From Lagopus muta (taxonomy: Eukaryota > Chordata > Aves > Galliformes > Phasianidae): DNA of 64,000 bases. The notes below the pieces were generated by a model. That model did no database searches. It worked only from the letters and a program-made list of their open reading frames with translations, and was not told where the DNA came from. The stretch is from positions 48,689,652 through 48,753,651 of the forward strand of contig NC_064472.1 of assembly GCF_023343835.1 (NCBI RefSeq), written 5' to 3'. Position 1 is the stretch's first letter. Every line of letters starts with the position of its first letter. Shown here in pieces: positions 46,315-58,335 of this stretch. The translations under genes and the position numbers were made by a program.

Positions 46315-49300
46315 CCTACTAGCTGATGTTCTATGTAGATACCAAGCAATTATTTCGTAGAACATTCAGTTTCAGAATTCTTCGTTACCACTTTTTGTGT
46401 TTGAGCTATCCAAAATGTTTATATTTGAACTTTTGATTTCAAGAGGAATGCTTTGAATTCCATGTTGGTCAAACCTTTGATTTTCACTGCATGCATTTTC
46501 TCTTTCAAAAGGATAAATTTGTAATAAAATGATTTTATCTCTCGGATCTTCACTTGTGTTGTGGGATATTACTTAATATTTAGCTGAAACTCTTAACTTA
46601 ATCTTAAAAGATTACTGGAAATCTTAACTGGAATCTGCTGTTGCAGAAACAATAGAGTATTGGTTATTTCTTAACCCACACTACCATGAAGCTGAGTATG
46701 AAATCTGAACAGCTAAACTTCTGCTAGTTCCTAAGTGCTGTACTACAGATATCACCCCTCAGTAGATGGATCCTTGTGTGCAAATGAGTGAATATGTTGC
46801 ACTGTATGTCAAAGTATTACAGTTTAAGAATTTCAAGAGAACAGTATTAACTGTAATGTAAATTTGGAAAATACACAAATGTTAAATTTTATTGAAGTTG
46901 GTGGTAGCTAAAAATAGTGAACATATAAAAGATTTTAAGCCTTTATTTAACACTTTTGACCAAACATTAAACGTTGAGGGTAAAAATTGTAAGGACAAAA
47001 AATTGAGCTCCTTAGTATAATTATGTCTTTTTAATCCAAAATATATATGAATTTTTTTCTGCCTGTGCAATATTTATTTTCTGAAGGTCAATTTCTTTGA
47101 CATGTTTTCACTGTGGATTAATACATATTTAAAATATGATAAAATTTATGAGCTGATTTTTTCTTAGTTCTAAAGAGTTATCCAGTTAACATTTTGCCAT
47201 TGTAAGTAAATCTATGCTTCTAATAGAAAATACCCTATGAGAGTTTTTCTGGATGGCTCCTGTACTAAATACAACAGTTTTTAACAGAAATTGGAATACT
47301 TGACTCTCTGGAATAGTTTAACAAGAATGCCAACCTTTTCTTTGCAAATGTCAAATTTTTATAATTGAATTTTTCAAGCTGCATGGTACTGTTTGTGACT
47401 TGACATATTGTACACTCAGTTTGCTTCTATAAACATTGAACAGATTTGATGACTGATGGTGGTAGGATTTTATCTATCTGTAACATTCTGTATATAGATA
47501 AGGAAAATTTGATGTTTTCCTCAATGTAAATTGACACATAGAACAACTGTGTACTCTGCCTCACTGCATTTTTCTGTTTTAAAGAATAAAGGATGGGAAT
47601 AGTACTGTAGCTACTTTTTTTTGTTAATTACATGTTCAGAGACTGCATTTGAAAGTAGAATGTGTATGGTAAGTTGATCTAGTTTGGAATTTTTTGAGGT
47701 ATTTTCCCAATGAGTAATGAATAGCAAAGGCATTTAGTTCTTACAGCATAAAAAGGAGTAGTTTAGCTATTAACAAGTGTCATGAAAGTGATACAGTGCT
47801 GATAGTCTCTAGTTATGTAGTTGTGATTATTAGTGGTGTGATTAGCTTAGCTGTTGAAAGCTCTCTGTTGTGATGTTTACTGATGGAGCTCTGTTTGGTT
47901 TTACGTATGTTGATTTTTGTTTAACTGATAGAGTATGCAGCTTAAAGACATGTGTGGACAAGCTGCACGATTTAAGCTCTTCATTCTACTGTAATATTTG
48001 GAGATAATTTTTGTTTATGTAACCTAAACAGTCCAACATTTCTTTCTCTGCTGCCATCTTGACATCCTTTGCCAGTTTCCCAAGGAGTTCTCAGTGCAGT
48101 GCAAGGGTTAGGCTGTGTTTAAGCAAAACAGAGTTGTTCCAGTTTGGAGTTCCAGCTGCCTCGTCCTGGCATCCAGTCCTCTGCCTTGTCCTCTTTCATG
48201 CAGTTCCAGAACTCTCAGTACTACTTGATGGCTTCCCCTACAAACAGTATTCTGTTGTTTTCCATTATCTTTACATGTTCACATGCCTGCTATTCTCCAC
48301 AAACACCATCTGGTATGTGTTTTGTCTATCAACAGCCAAACTGATGCCATAGCCTACTGTATTTGAAAGCTGAGTGTATATTACACTTCGATTCATTCTC
48401 AGATTTGCTGAAGTCTTTTGTTAGGGGGTAATATAACCAAGTACTTGAAGAATGGGAAAGTGGAATACTATGCTATCCTACTGTCCTGTGGTCTTGGTAC
48501 ACTGGTGTCAGATGTGTTCAGCAGTTTCTAAGTTCTGGAATGCTATTCTGGCCAAGCTGTTTTTCTCCTGCCCTGCAAATGATACAGGTTTGATAGAGAC
48601 AAAAAAGCTCAGTATTCTTATGTTTTGGCAAAACAAAACAAAAAAAAGTCTTCCAGTGAAGCATGAGTTTTTTTTTAATTTCCTTGAGTCAACATCTTCA
48701 ACAGCATCTTCATCATCTCATATATTAAGCCCCAACTAATATTTCTGAGGGCTACCCACTGAGTCCCTACTTCTTCCTTTAAAAATTGATCATAGTATTT
48801 CTGTTACAACGTTCTCAGATACCCTCAGAGTTCTAAAGCTAAACAGCTCCAGTCCTGCTAATTTCTGATGCCTCCTGGGAAAGATTGTATATCTCTTTCA
48901 CAGGGAGACATTTCAGCATGGAAAATTCAGAACGTCATTTGTAATGAACATGAATGGAAAATACTCACATTTTTTTCTTTCCTACCAGCTCTTTTTATAT
49001 AGCTATCATGTAGGCTTTCTGACAAGCTTACTGACTCCTGTGTATTTGAAAGAGGACCAATTTGTTGTTGCTGTAGAAGTTTGTCTCTCAACTTTTTTTG
49101 ACATGCCTTAATGTGTTTCTGTGTTTTATCAGAATATACAGTCCAGTCCTTTGTCTGTTTCTTGTTCAACAAAATTTCAGCTTTTCAAGATATACATTAA
49201 GGTTTTTAATTTTAAAAACTGTGTCTTTCTTTTCTGTAATGCTTTGTGATGTGTAGTTGACATGATAAAATAATCTTTTATTATTTAATTTATTGTAAAA

Positions 49301-49825
49301 TTAAAAGAAATGCAGCAGTTTAAATGAGATTGTTCTAGTTAGTGTATGTTAATTTGTGCAGATAATTGTGAATCTGCACTTGATAATTGCAGATAAAGAT
49401 TCATTTAAAATGCTTTTAATTCCTGGAAGAAGTAATCAGACAATTAATAAGTATCTGATTATTTATAACAAGGATATGGGGACGATCTTATAATTCACAG
49501 TGAGGAATTGTCAATATAATTATCCTTTCATGACGATGATAAGGGCAGTGCATGATCAGGTTGGAAATATCCTAGTAGAGGTGCAGTTCTGTCAGCATAA
49601 AGCTGGTTGGTGAATAGATGTTAAGGGGCTCCTGTCAGGATAATGTATCATGCAGGATAAGTGTTGGGATTAGATGTGGGCGGTCTTTCAGTGTATCATC
49701 ACTTGGATCTAGAATTTGATTGTTAAATTTACAAGTATCAGTATACCTTAAGGGAATTTAAAGTGCACAGGAGGACAGCTATAGACTTTCAGATCATTCA
49801 AGAAACTCAAGAGATGTCTAGAAAT

Positions 49826-49830
<5 letters not shown>

Positions 49831-49864
<34 letters not shown>
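49831..49864. repeat. TG/TA microsatellite
   Basis: Six GT units followed by about eleven AT units, likely length-polymorphic. Confidence 0.95.
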
Positions 49865-50330
49865 GTTTAGTGCTAATGTCTATGGGAACCCTTAAGTCAC
49901 AACCTGAAACAGTGAGTGAGCACTGGGAGCATAGATGCAAGCAATTCACCTGTATGACTGGAACGGATGGACTCTGGGTCCTAACCTCATTTTAGGGCTG
50001 GTAGCCAAAAGGAAGCATCTCTGTCCAGAGATGTCTTTCTCTGGGAGTTTCTAGTAAGCCCTGATCCCTGGAAAAGGGTGAGCTGTTTCTTCTTTATTAA
50101 GTAATTGTGATCATTGCCTTTCCTGGGTGATCTGAAAACTGAAACAAGTTTAAGGTAGCTATATGTCAAATATCTTGGTTTGATGTTTCTGTAGGATAAT
50201 AATTTAAAAATAAAGTGCAAACCTATTATGAATCAATTAGATATCAATTAGATTTATGCCACCCACAAATCTGTGTACTTTTAATTCACCTTTTCTTTTT
50301 TTGTTTTGTTTTGATTCTGTTTTCCCCTAG

Positions 50331-50514
50331 GAAAGGAGACTGAGAAAGCCAAAGATCGATGTGATAAAGCCACTATGAAGCTTCATATGTTGCATAATCA
50401 GTATGTATTGGCACTGAAAGGAGCACAGTTGTATCAGCACCAATATTATGACACTACGCTTCCTTTGTTACTTGATTCACTACAGAAAATGCAAGAAGAA
50501 ATGATTAAAGCCCT
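50331..50514 (+). CDS. FER: FER coding exon 4 (completes codon 161, residues 162-221, splits codon 222)
   Basis: The acceptor is GTTTTCCCCTAG (AG at 50329-50330); the donor is CCCT|GTAAGA at 50515. 184 bases: two bases finish the Gly codon from the previous exon, then 60 codons and two bases of a Leu codon. It encodes [20 protein letters not shown] and [20 protein letters not shown], followed by [18 protein letters not shown]. Tyr/Gln-rich turns between long helices are typical of the distal F-BAR helices. Confidence 0.96.
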
Positions 50515-53085
50515 GTAAGATACTTCCTTACATATTTTAACTTGCAAATGTGTGTAGTATTCTATTTTATTGCATTGTTAAAAATTAGTAAACTGCAATC
50601 AATTAATTAATATATCATGGGTACTGAAAAAAGCTGTTTTAAACTTTCAGTAGACAATAATTGTGCGTAAGAAAGTCTATTCAAATACAGACAGTAGTTT
50701 GGAGGGATTATTTATGCATTTTGGCTTGACACTGTTTTAATTTTTCAATTTAACAGATTAATTACAGTGTTTACAATTTATCCTCTTCTTCATCTGGAAT
50801 AATATAGAAGTTTGTTACCTTTGTAGTAGTCTCATTTTTATGAAATTTTGCCACTAAAAACCTTTGCTAAAACTGTCCAGCCATCTTGACAGTCATTTTG
50901 GAGGCGGACAGATGCAGGGTCAAATGTGTGGGCAAATAATAGGATCATGTAAACCTAACCTTACTGTGAGGAATCCAACCTTTATTTTTAAAATACAACT
51001 ACCTTTTCCCTGGAAGATCATTCTCTGCATCACGACAGAAGATGTGTAAATTGATTATCCTAGAGAACAGACATCAAGCCTTCTTTTCTGGTCTGTAGCT
51101 GCCATGCTGCCTCTGTGACTTTCCTGAAGAGTTCTTGAAGAGCTGGTTAGGTCCTCTTCTTAGGTGTTTTGTAAGTCAAAAAAAGACAAAATTATTACTT
51201 CTTTTTTATAGCTATTGTTCAGTTAGATATGAGGCAATCTTCTCTAACTCATTTACTTACTTTTACAGAAATATGTGTTTGTATTTATGTCACAAATAGG
51301 AAATGAGGGAGAATTAAAGATTTTGTGCTCAGTGTCACATAATCACAGTGTGTCAGGATTGGGGGGACCTTGGAAGATCGCCTAGTCCAATGCCCTTGCT
51401 GGAGCAGGAACACATAAATTAGGTCACACAAGAATGCATCTAGGCAAGTTTTGAATGTTCCTGGAGAAGGAGACACCACAGCCACTCTGGGCAGCCTGTT
51501 CCAGTGTTCTGTTATGATACACTTGTGGGAAGCAGACATTAATGGCCCCGTTATCAATATTATTGTATTACTGTCATTAATTCTGGTGCAAGAATCTAAA
51601 TTAAATAGACCTCTGTAATACTCTAAGTCTTTTTAATCTTAACGTATGCAGAATCACAAGAGAACACACTTAAATTTCTGCATTGTAATTAAGTTGATTT
51701 TTTTTCCCAGAAATGTGAGTTAAAGTAATACACTGAAGAATTTTGTTGTATAAAAAGGGACTATTGAGCCCACTTGCATTTGCTGTCTGTGAATACAAGC
51801 TTGAAAAGTATTTTTGTCCATTTTAAAACTTTCTGTAGTTAAATCTGAATTGATTGGGAAATTACTAATTTCTGATATCATGAATTAATTCTGCAAAAAA
51901 GAAACAGTGATTTCATATGTGGAGCTTGGTGTTGTTGCCATATTATTCCTTAATAGCTCTGATTTTGCAGACCAGCTGGTTTGGCTTTTATGTAGATAGA
52001 TAGTAATTGTCATTGATTCCCTTTCTTTTAGATATAGCATTGTTGTAGCTGATATTGGCTTGTTGCACTCTTTGAACTGTTTTCTGGAGCTTTTTCAGAC
52101 ACACTCACTGGCAAGGCAAGATTTAATGACTTACCTTGTCCCTTTTCTCCTCAGAAAAAATACTGGAAAAATCCAAGCAATTAATGTTTTTTACTGAGTA
52201 AACATAGTTGAAGATCATACCCAGGAAAAATGTATTTTTACCTCTTTCTGTGTGTTTTCCTCTTGGCTGGCTAAAATCATCAGTATTTTAAAAGTCTTGC
52301 CATGCTTCAACACCTGGCAAGCCAGCAAGTTTGTCACAAAAAAAAAGAGAGTTCTTTTGTGGAAAGCTGAAACAGAGAGAGCAGGAAAGTATTCTGAGGA
52401 AATGGATGCTCACTGGATGCTCTTAAAATCTGTGGTAAAATACTGCCTGTTCTTTTACCACTTACCATTAATCACAAAGTTTATTTTCCCCACTTCTGGA
52501 ACTGACTAGTAGGCTGAATGGCTTGTACTTTCTTGCGTGAATTTCCTCTTTGATGTTTTTTCCTTTTTTAGTTAACATGTCAAAGTGAAGCGTGCTTGTT
52601 TTTGTCTAAACAACAAATTCATAACATAACTGTGTGATAAAGGATAAATAATAATGAAGAAAAAAAATTGTTAAGGGAAATTCTCATTCTTCAGTGTTTC
52701 AGAATGTATTTTGTTATTCAGGAGTACATGAGATGCTGTAGCGTAGATTATGACAAGCACGATGATTCCTCTGGTTGTGAAAGAATGTCATCAATAAGTT
52801 ATGTACGTTCCTTTTTCTTATAATCTCTGCAGCTTTAGTTCATCTTCTCTGTGTAATCAATACAAGGATCGTGGTATTAGAGACATCTCCACTTCTAACC
52901 AATTTGTAAAGAAAAGGCCACAAATGCTCTGTTATTGCTTTAAGTAATATACATTGTCTTATTTTTCCCTTTTTAGCCAGTTGCAACAAGAATTTATAGA
53001 AACAGCAAACTGAAACTTTGAAGCATCTCCAATACCATCTATGCCTTCAGTGCCATGTTATACTAGAATTTTTTTTCCTCTCTAG
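50515..53085 (+). other. FER: FER intron between coding exons 4 and 5
   Basis: About 2.6 kb. It carries one CR1 tail (51335-51532) and, near its 3' end, an upstream acceptor-like TTATTTTTCCCTTTTTAG (AG at 52975-52976) that competes in appearance with the real acceptor at 53084-53085. Otherwise no feature recognised. Confidence 0.7.
51335..51532 (-). mobile_element. CR1 LINE, 3' fragment
   Basis: Minus-strand CR1 3' UTR plus the last part of ORF2. It starts CATAATCACAGTGTGTCAGG, contains CTAGTCCAATGCCCTTGCTG and ends in the reversed TEHWNRLP block near 51500-51530. Confidence 0.82.
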
Positions 53086-53223
53086 AAAAGGAATCTTGGA
53101 TGAGTATAGCCAGATCACCAGTCTTGTTACAGAAGAGATTGTGAATGTCCACAAAGAGATCCAGACTTCGGTTGAACAGATAGACCCTAATTCTGAGTAT
53201 AACGACTTCATAGATACTCACAG
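53086..53223 (+). CDS. FER: FER coding exon 5 (completes codon 222, residues 223-267, splits codon 268)
   Basis: The acceptor is TTTTCCTCTCTAG (AG at 53084-53085); the donor is CACAG|GTACAC at 53224. 138 bases: one base finishing Leu, 45 codons, two bases of an Arg codon. It encodes [20 protein letters not shown] and [20 protein letters not shown], the end of the F-BAR domain. Phase 2 at both ends, so the exon is symmetrical. A run in the same frame past the donor is intron. Confidence 0.96.
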
Positions 53224-54071
53224 GTACACATTTTTATCTTAGTGTGCATGTTCGTATTTTTTTGAGTAAGTCTTGCATTGAACTGCAATGCTGCTTGAGT
53301 GATCAGACTTGAAATTGTTTTTCTTTCACATTGTTAATTATAAAACTTTATCCTAATTTGAAAAGTTGTTCTACTTGCATGTACAGAATGCTGCTAGATG
53401 TTTTTCAACCATCCGCCTCTTTGACTGTTGTAGAAAAACAAAATCCATGTTAATGTTATTGCATGAGAAAAGTCATAGCTTGGTTACTGACAGTGGACTA
53501 TAAATTATCATCCAGCTTCAGTGCAATCTAATTTGCTGTGTATTTGGTTGGAGTTTGCATCCTTTATAGTGCTACGTGTGTATGCTTTATTTCTCTCACT
53601 ATCCTGATTGTGAATAAAGTGAATGTTAGGCATCACAGTCTATGTTGTGATTACTGCAGAGTGAGCAGTGCCTGAAACAACAGAGCATGCAGATAATGCA
53701 GTAAAGTATTTTTAAATATACTGCATTTGTTACTTACTGAGCTGTAACTCCACGTAGGTACATATGGAAATAGTTCTAAGACCCCTTATTTTATACTTTA
53801 CTGTTAACATATGTGAGTTGGTAATTGTCAAGTGCAGGTTTATAGCAGGGTCAATGGCCTGTGCAAACAGATGTCTTCTGAGAAACTTTGGTTCTCCTAT
53901 GAACTTAATTCAAAAAATTGTATTTTATTTTATGCTCAGGTGTTTTTAAGACTGTATTCTTTATTCAAAGGATAAGGAAGGTGTATACAATTGCTATTTT
54001 CTATTCTTTAACTATGTTCTATTTTAACTATATTCCAATTTAATAAATGCAATATTTATTTTATGAATTAG
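53224..54071 (+). other. FER: FER intron between coding exons 5 and 6
   Basis: An 848-base intron, AT-rich, no transposon or RNA gene recognised. Confidence 0.8.
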
Positions 54072-54191
54072 ATCTTCAGAAGTTGTTGAACAAGAAATAG
54101 AATTTGATACGTCCTTATTAGAAGAAAATGAAAACCTTCAAGCTAATGAGATCATGTGGAATAACCTAACAGCAGAAAGTTTACAAGTCAT
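54072..54191 (+). CDS. FER: FER coding exon 6 (completes codon 268, residues 269-307, splits codon 308)
   Basis: The acceptor is TTATGAATTAG (AG at 54070-54071), with a weak pyrimidine tract; the donor is TCAT|GTAAGT at 54192. 120 bases: one base finishing Arg, 39 codons and two bases of the next codon, very probably Met. It encodes [20 protein letters not shown] and [14 protein letters not shown], the start of the coiled-coil/FX region after the F-BAR domain, reported in FER to bind phosphatidic acid. The few residues before EQEIEF are the most variable part of this region between species as I recall it. The next exon is beyond the window. Confidence 0.96.
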
Positions 54192-55164
54192 GTAAGTTGT
54201 CTTTTTCAAAAATCTCATCCTTTGGAAATGCTGTCATAGTTTATATTAAATGCTTATTCAACTCACTGCATTGCCGTGTTCTCATTTTTAAGGTCTGTTT
54301 TCTAAAATCATTATTTTCAAGCTGTAAACTGTTACTGATTTCTGTTCTTATTGTTCGCTTGCACAGCATACCCAGACCTTCTGAATACTTGCCAGCACTT
54401 TCAATATAGTTTCACTTCCTCTGCAGTTATTTTACACAGTGCCCCAAATGCATCATTAATCTTCCTTAGACATTTATTTACCTTCCCAAAACTGTTTCCA
54501 CGTTTAGTACTCTAGGAAAAAGTATCAGAATTCAGTGGTGAAGCCATTGAGTACAGTGATGTCATCAGTGACTTATATTATCATCCAGAGAAATTTCACA
54601 AATGTGGTAGTTCACTTGATTTCTGTTTGCTTTTGTTTTCTAAAGGAAGTCCATTATTAGAGTTTAAAATATATTAACTTGTTAAAGCAAGTATACTTTT
54701 TGTATTATGTTTCATGGGAACTTTATTTACAGTGATAAAATGCATATTTACATATTTTGGTTATTACATATTTAAATCTTTTCATTAATTTTACCAGCTT
54801 TACCTGTAGTCAGTTGCCACTGGCATTCAATTCTTCTGCTGAGGTTATTATTCTTAGTGTATTCTCATTATTTTATCAACCTTAGCTTTTCCATAAAATA
54901 GCCCATTGTAGTTGCTTCAAAGATTAAAATATATATACACGTACAGTTAATATTTCTTATAGCAATTTAAAACTGTTAAGTGAGAATCACAGAATCACAG
55001 AATTGTAGGGGTTGGAAGGGACCTCCAGAGATCATCGAGTCCAACCCCCCTGCCAAAGCAGGTTCCCTACAGCAGGTCGCACAGGTCGGCATCCAGGCAG
55101 GTCTTGAACATCTCCAGAGAAGGAGACTCCACCACCTCCCTGGGCAGCCTGTTCCAGTGCTCCG

Positions 55165-56130
55165 TCACCTCACTGTAAAGAAGTTCTTGTGCACATTTGT
55201 GTGGAACTTCCTATGCTGCAGTTTCCGGCCGTTCCCCCTTGTCCTGTCTCCACTCACCACTGAAAAGAGTCCGGCCTTGCCATTCTGCCCCCCACACCTC
55301 AGATATTTATAGACCTGGATCAGGTCCCCTCTCAGTCGTCTTTTCTCAAGGCTGAACAGACCCAGTTCACTCAGCCTTTCCTCATAGGAGAGATGCTCCA
55401 GGCCCTTCACCATCTTCGTGGCCCTCCGCTGGACTCTTTCCAAGAGATCCCTGTCTTTTTTGTACTGGGGAGCCCAGAACTGGACGCAGTACTCCAGATG
55501 AGGTCTTACTAGGGCAGAGTAGAGGGGGAGGATCACCTCCTTTGACCTGCTGGCCACGCTCTTTTTAATGCACCCCAGGATGCCATTGGCTTTTTTGGCC
55601 ACAAGGGCACACTGCTGGCTCATGGCCAACCTGTCGTCCACCAGGACACCCAGGTCCCTCTCCGCAGAGCTCCTCTCCAGCAGGTCATCCCCCAACCTGT
55701 ACTGGTGCATGGAATTATTCCTCCCCAGATGCAAGACTCTACACTTGCTTTTGTTAAACCTCATCTGGTTTTTTTCTGCCCAGCTCTCCAGCCTATCCAG
55801 GTCTTGCTGAATGGCAGCACAGCCTTCAGGCGTGTCAGCCAATCCTCCCAACTTCGTATCATCAGCAAACTTGCTGAGGGTGGCCACTATCCCCTCATCA
55901 AGGTCATTGATGAAGATGTTGAACAAGACCGGACCCAGCACAGAGCCCTGAGGAACACCGCTGGTTACAGGCCTCCAACCGGACTCTGCACCACCAACAA
56001 TGACCCTCTGTGCTCTGCCAGTCAGCCAGTTCTCAACCCACCTCACTGTCCACTTATCTATCCCACACTTCCTCAGCTTTGTTATAAGGATGTCGTGGGG
56101 GACAGTATCAAATGCCTTGCTGAAATTCAA
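55165..56130 (-). pseudogene. CR1 ORF2, RT catalytic and C-terminal part
   Basis: Open frame of 321 codons with [12 protein letters not shown] at the start, [15 protein letters not shown] (57-71), catalytic FADD at 88-91 and the C-terminal [20 protein letters not shown] and EKRRLRGDL blocks. It stops early at 55165, where the following [12 protein letters not shown] block lies in another frame, so a one-base deletion near 55165-55170 has removed the natural end. Inactive. Confidence 0.9.
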
Positions 56131-57229
56131 GGTAGACTACATCCACTGCTCTCCCCCTATCCACCCAGCCAGAGACAACATCATAGAAGGCTACCAGGTT
56201 GGTCAAGCACGACCTCCCCCTTGTGAACCCGTGCTGACTACTCCTGATAACCTCCTCTTCTTCCAGTTGTCTGGAGATGACATCCAGTACAAGCTGTTCC
56301 ATCACCTTTCCAGGGACAGAGGTGAGGCTGACTGGCCTATAATTGCCTGGGTCTTCCTTCTTGCCTTTTTTGAAGACCGGGGTGACGTTGCCTATCTTCC
56401 AGTCTTCAGGCACCTCCCCCGTCCTCCAAGACCTCTCAAAGATGACAGAAAGCAGTTCAGCAATCACCTCTGCCAGCTCCCTCAGCACCCGTGGATGAAT
56501 CCCATGGGGTCCCATGGATTTGTGAACATTGGTGTTGCCTAGGCGCTCCCGGACCACCTCTTCCCTGACAGAAGGGGGGTCTTCCATTCCCCAGATCCTC
56601 TCACTAATCTCCAGGGTCTCAGATTCCCGAGGGGGAGCTTTTTCACTGAAAACAGAAGCAAAGAAGGCATTCAGTATCTCCGCCTTCTCAGCATCCCCCG
56701 TTACCAGAACACCCCCGTCACTTAGCAGGGGAGCCACATTCTCCCTAGTCTTCCTTTTACTGTTAATGTACTTGAAAAAACCTTTTTTATTATCCTTTAT
56801 CCCCTTTGCCAGATTTAATTCCAGGCGGGCTTTAGCCTTCCTTGTCGCATCCCTGCAGACCCTGACAACATTCCTGTATTCTTCCCAAGTAGTCAGACCC
56901 TTTTTCCACATTTCACGGGCCTTCTTCTTTCCTTTGAGTTTGTGCACGAGCTCCTTGCTCATCCACACAGGTCTCCTGCCACCCTTTCCCGATTTCTTCC
57001 TCACAGGGACACACCGATCCTGGGCTTGGAAGAAGAGCTGCTTAAATGCCGACCAGCTCTCACAGGCCCCCTTGCCTTCCAACACCCTAGCCCATGAGAC
57101 AGCTCCAAGTCGGCCCCGGAAGAGATCAAAGTTGGCTCTCCTAAAGTCCAGGATAGCAACCCTACTTTTTGCTTTACTTCTTCCACTCAGGATCTTGAAC
57201 TCCACCATCTCGTGGTCACTACAACCCAA
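56108..57229 (-). pseudogene. CR1 ORF2, endonuclease end to RT start
   Basis: Open frame of 373 codons with SDHEMVEF (4-11) of the endonuclease C-terminus, the linker with KYINSKRKTRENVAPLLSDG, then the first RT blocks ([17 protein letters not shown], where other copies here have Asp or Gly-Asp next to Pro; [35 protein letters not shown]). It overlaps its neighbours by 11 and 23 bases in different frames, marking two frameshifts. Confidence 0.9.
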
Positions 57230-57953
57230 GCTGCCCCCTGACCTTTACTTCCCTGACAAGCCCTTCTCTATTAGTGAGAATAAGGTCCAGCAGTACCCCT
57301 CTCCTCGTTGATTCCTCAACCACCTGCATCAGGAAGTTGTCTTCAACACATTGCAGGAACCATCTGGACCGCACATGCCTGGCCACATTGCTTTTCCAGC
57401 AAATATCTGGATAATTGAAGTCCCCCATAAGCACCAACGCCTGGGATCGTGACGCTGCTTCCAACTGTTTGTGGAAGGCCTCATCAACCTCCTCCTCCTG
57501 ATCAGGGGGCCTGTAGCACACACCCACAACGGTGTCAGCCATACCAGCCCGCCCCTTGATTCTTACCCACAAGCTCTCCACTGCTACACCACTCTCCCCC
57601 AGGTGGAGTTCAGTACATTCAAGCTGCTCTCTTACATAAAGAGCAACTCCACCACCCCGCCTCGCCGGCCGATCTTTCCTAAAAAGCACATAGCCCTCCA
57701 TGACAACATTCCAGTCATGTGAGCTGTGCCACCACGTCTCTGTGATCGCAATGATATCATAGCCATGTGACCGCACGCAGATCTCTAACTCTTCCTGTTT
57801 ATTTCCCATACTGCGCACATTAGTGTATAGACACTTCAGGGAGGCAGCATTCCCCTGCCACACTCCATCCCTTCGAACTCCACCCTCGTCACCCATCAAG
57901 TTCACTTTTGAACCTTGAACTACCTGAACCTCAGCAGTCCTCATTTTGTCCAC
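57219..57953 (-). pseudogene. CR1 ORF2, start and endonuclease N-terminal part
   Basis: Open frame of 244 codons starting at what looks like the natural ORF2 ATG, 14 bases after the ORF1 stop. It shows [20 protein letters not shown] (39-58), IITETWW-type AITETWW (69-75, catalytic Glu), [10 protein letters not shown] (177-186) and a C-terminal [12 protein letters not shown]. The close ORF1-ORF2 spacing suggests re-initiation for ORF2 translation in the ancestral element. Confidence 0.9.
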
Positions 57954-57967
57954 TTTCCCCTTCTTAC

Positions 57968-58335
57968 CTAGTTTAAAGACCTTTCAATGAGGCCCGCCAG
58001 CTCCTGGGCTAGGATCCTTTTACCCCTTGCAGACAGGTGAGCTCCATCTGCAGCCGTCATGCCAGGAGCCAAGTAAATTGGCCCATGGGCAAAAAAACCA
58101 AAGTTCTTGTGCCTGCACCAGCCTCTAAGCCATTTATTGATGAGGAGGGCTTTTTTGATCCTCTCAGTGTCCTTCCCCGCCACTGAAGGGATAGAAGAGA
58201 AGACCACCTGCACTCCCGCACCATCCAGTACCCTCCCCAGACCCTTGAAGTCATTCCTGATAGCCCTTAGGCTTCTCTTGGCAGCATCATCACTGCCAAC
58301 CTGAACTACCAATAAGGGGTAGTAGTCAGAATAAT
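57968..58335 (-). pseudogene. CR1 ORF1, C-terminal SGNH-esterase-like domain remnant
   Basis: The frame ending at 57968 reads, from the 5' edge, SDYYPLLVVQVGSDDAAKRS, a Lys/Arg-rich helix, VVFSSIPSVAGKD, a Trp-rich stretch with NKWLRGWC, and the end DGAHLSARGKRILAQELAGL. The order GxND-like block, then PV/IPS block, then DxxH block is that of SGNH/GDSL hydrolases, and an esterase-type domain in CR1 ORF1 has been described (Kapitonov and Jurka). The oxyanion Asn of the GxND block is Asp here (GSDD). The first ATG in frame is at 58312, but the frame extends further, so this is a truncated 3' part of ORF1. Confidence 0.75.

Larger units (their letters stand above)
37623..50330 (+). other. FER: FER intron between coding exons 3 and 4
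   Basis: A 12.7-kb intron. It contains CR1 fragments at about 40028-41320, 42975-43680 and 44530-44662, an A-rich simple repeat, a short uncharacterised open frame at 44968-45108 and a conserved-looking AT-rich block at about 49250-49560. A short perfect hairpin (TATCATCAAT, 3-base loop, ATTGATGATA) is at 38010-38032. The unique stretches 37623-40027, 41320-42970, 43690-44525 and 45110-49250 show no supported gene. Confidence 0.7.
54984..58335 (-). mobile_element. Long CR1 LINE with ORF1 end, ORF2 and 3' UTR
   Basis: About 3.35 kb on the minus strand, the longest CR1 here. In element order it contains the C-terminal part of ORF1, a 14-base gap, all of ORF2 in three frames, and a 3' UTR ending at about 54984 (reversed terminus GAATCACAGAATCACAGAAT at 54984-55003). 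The 5' edge lies between about 58320 and 58390, because the ORF1 frame stays open past 58312 and the host junction is unclear. It sits in the intron after coding exon 6, antisense to FER. Confidence 0.92.

Noticed and set aside
56000..57311. Plus-strand open frames of 180 and 260 codons
   Set aside because: Antisense shadows of the CR1 ORF2 on the minus strand; no domain.
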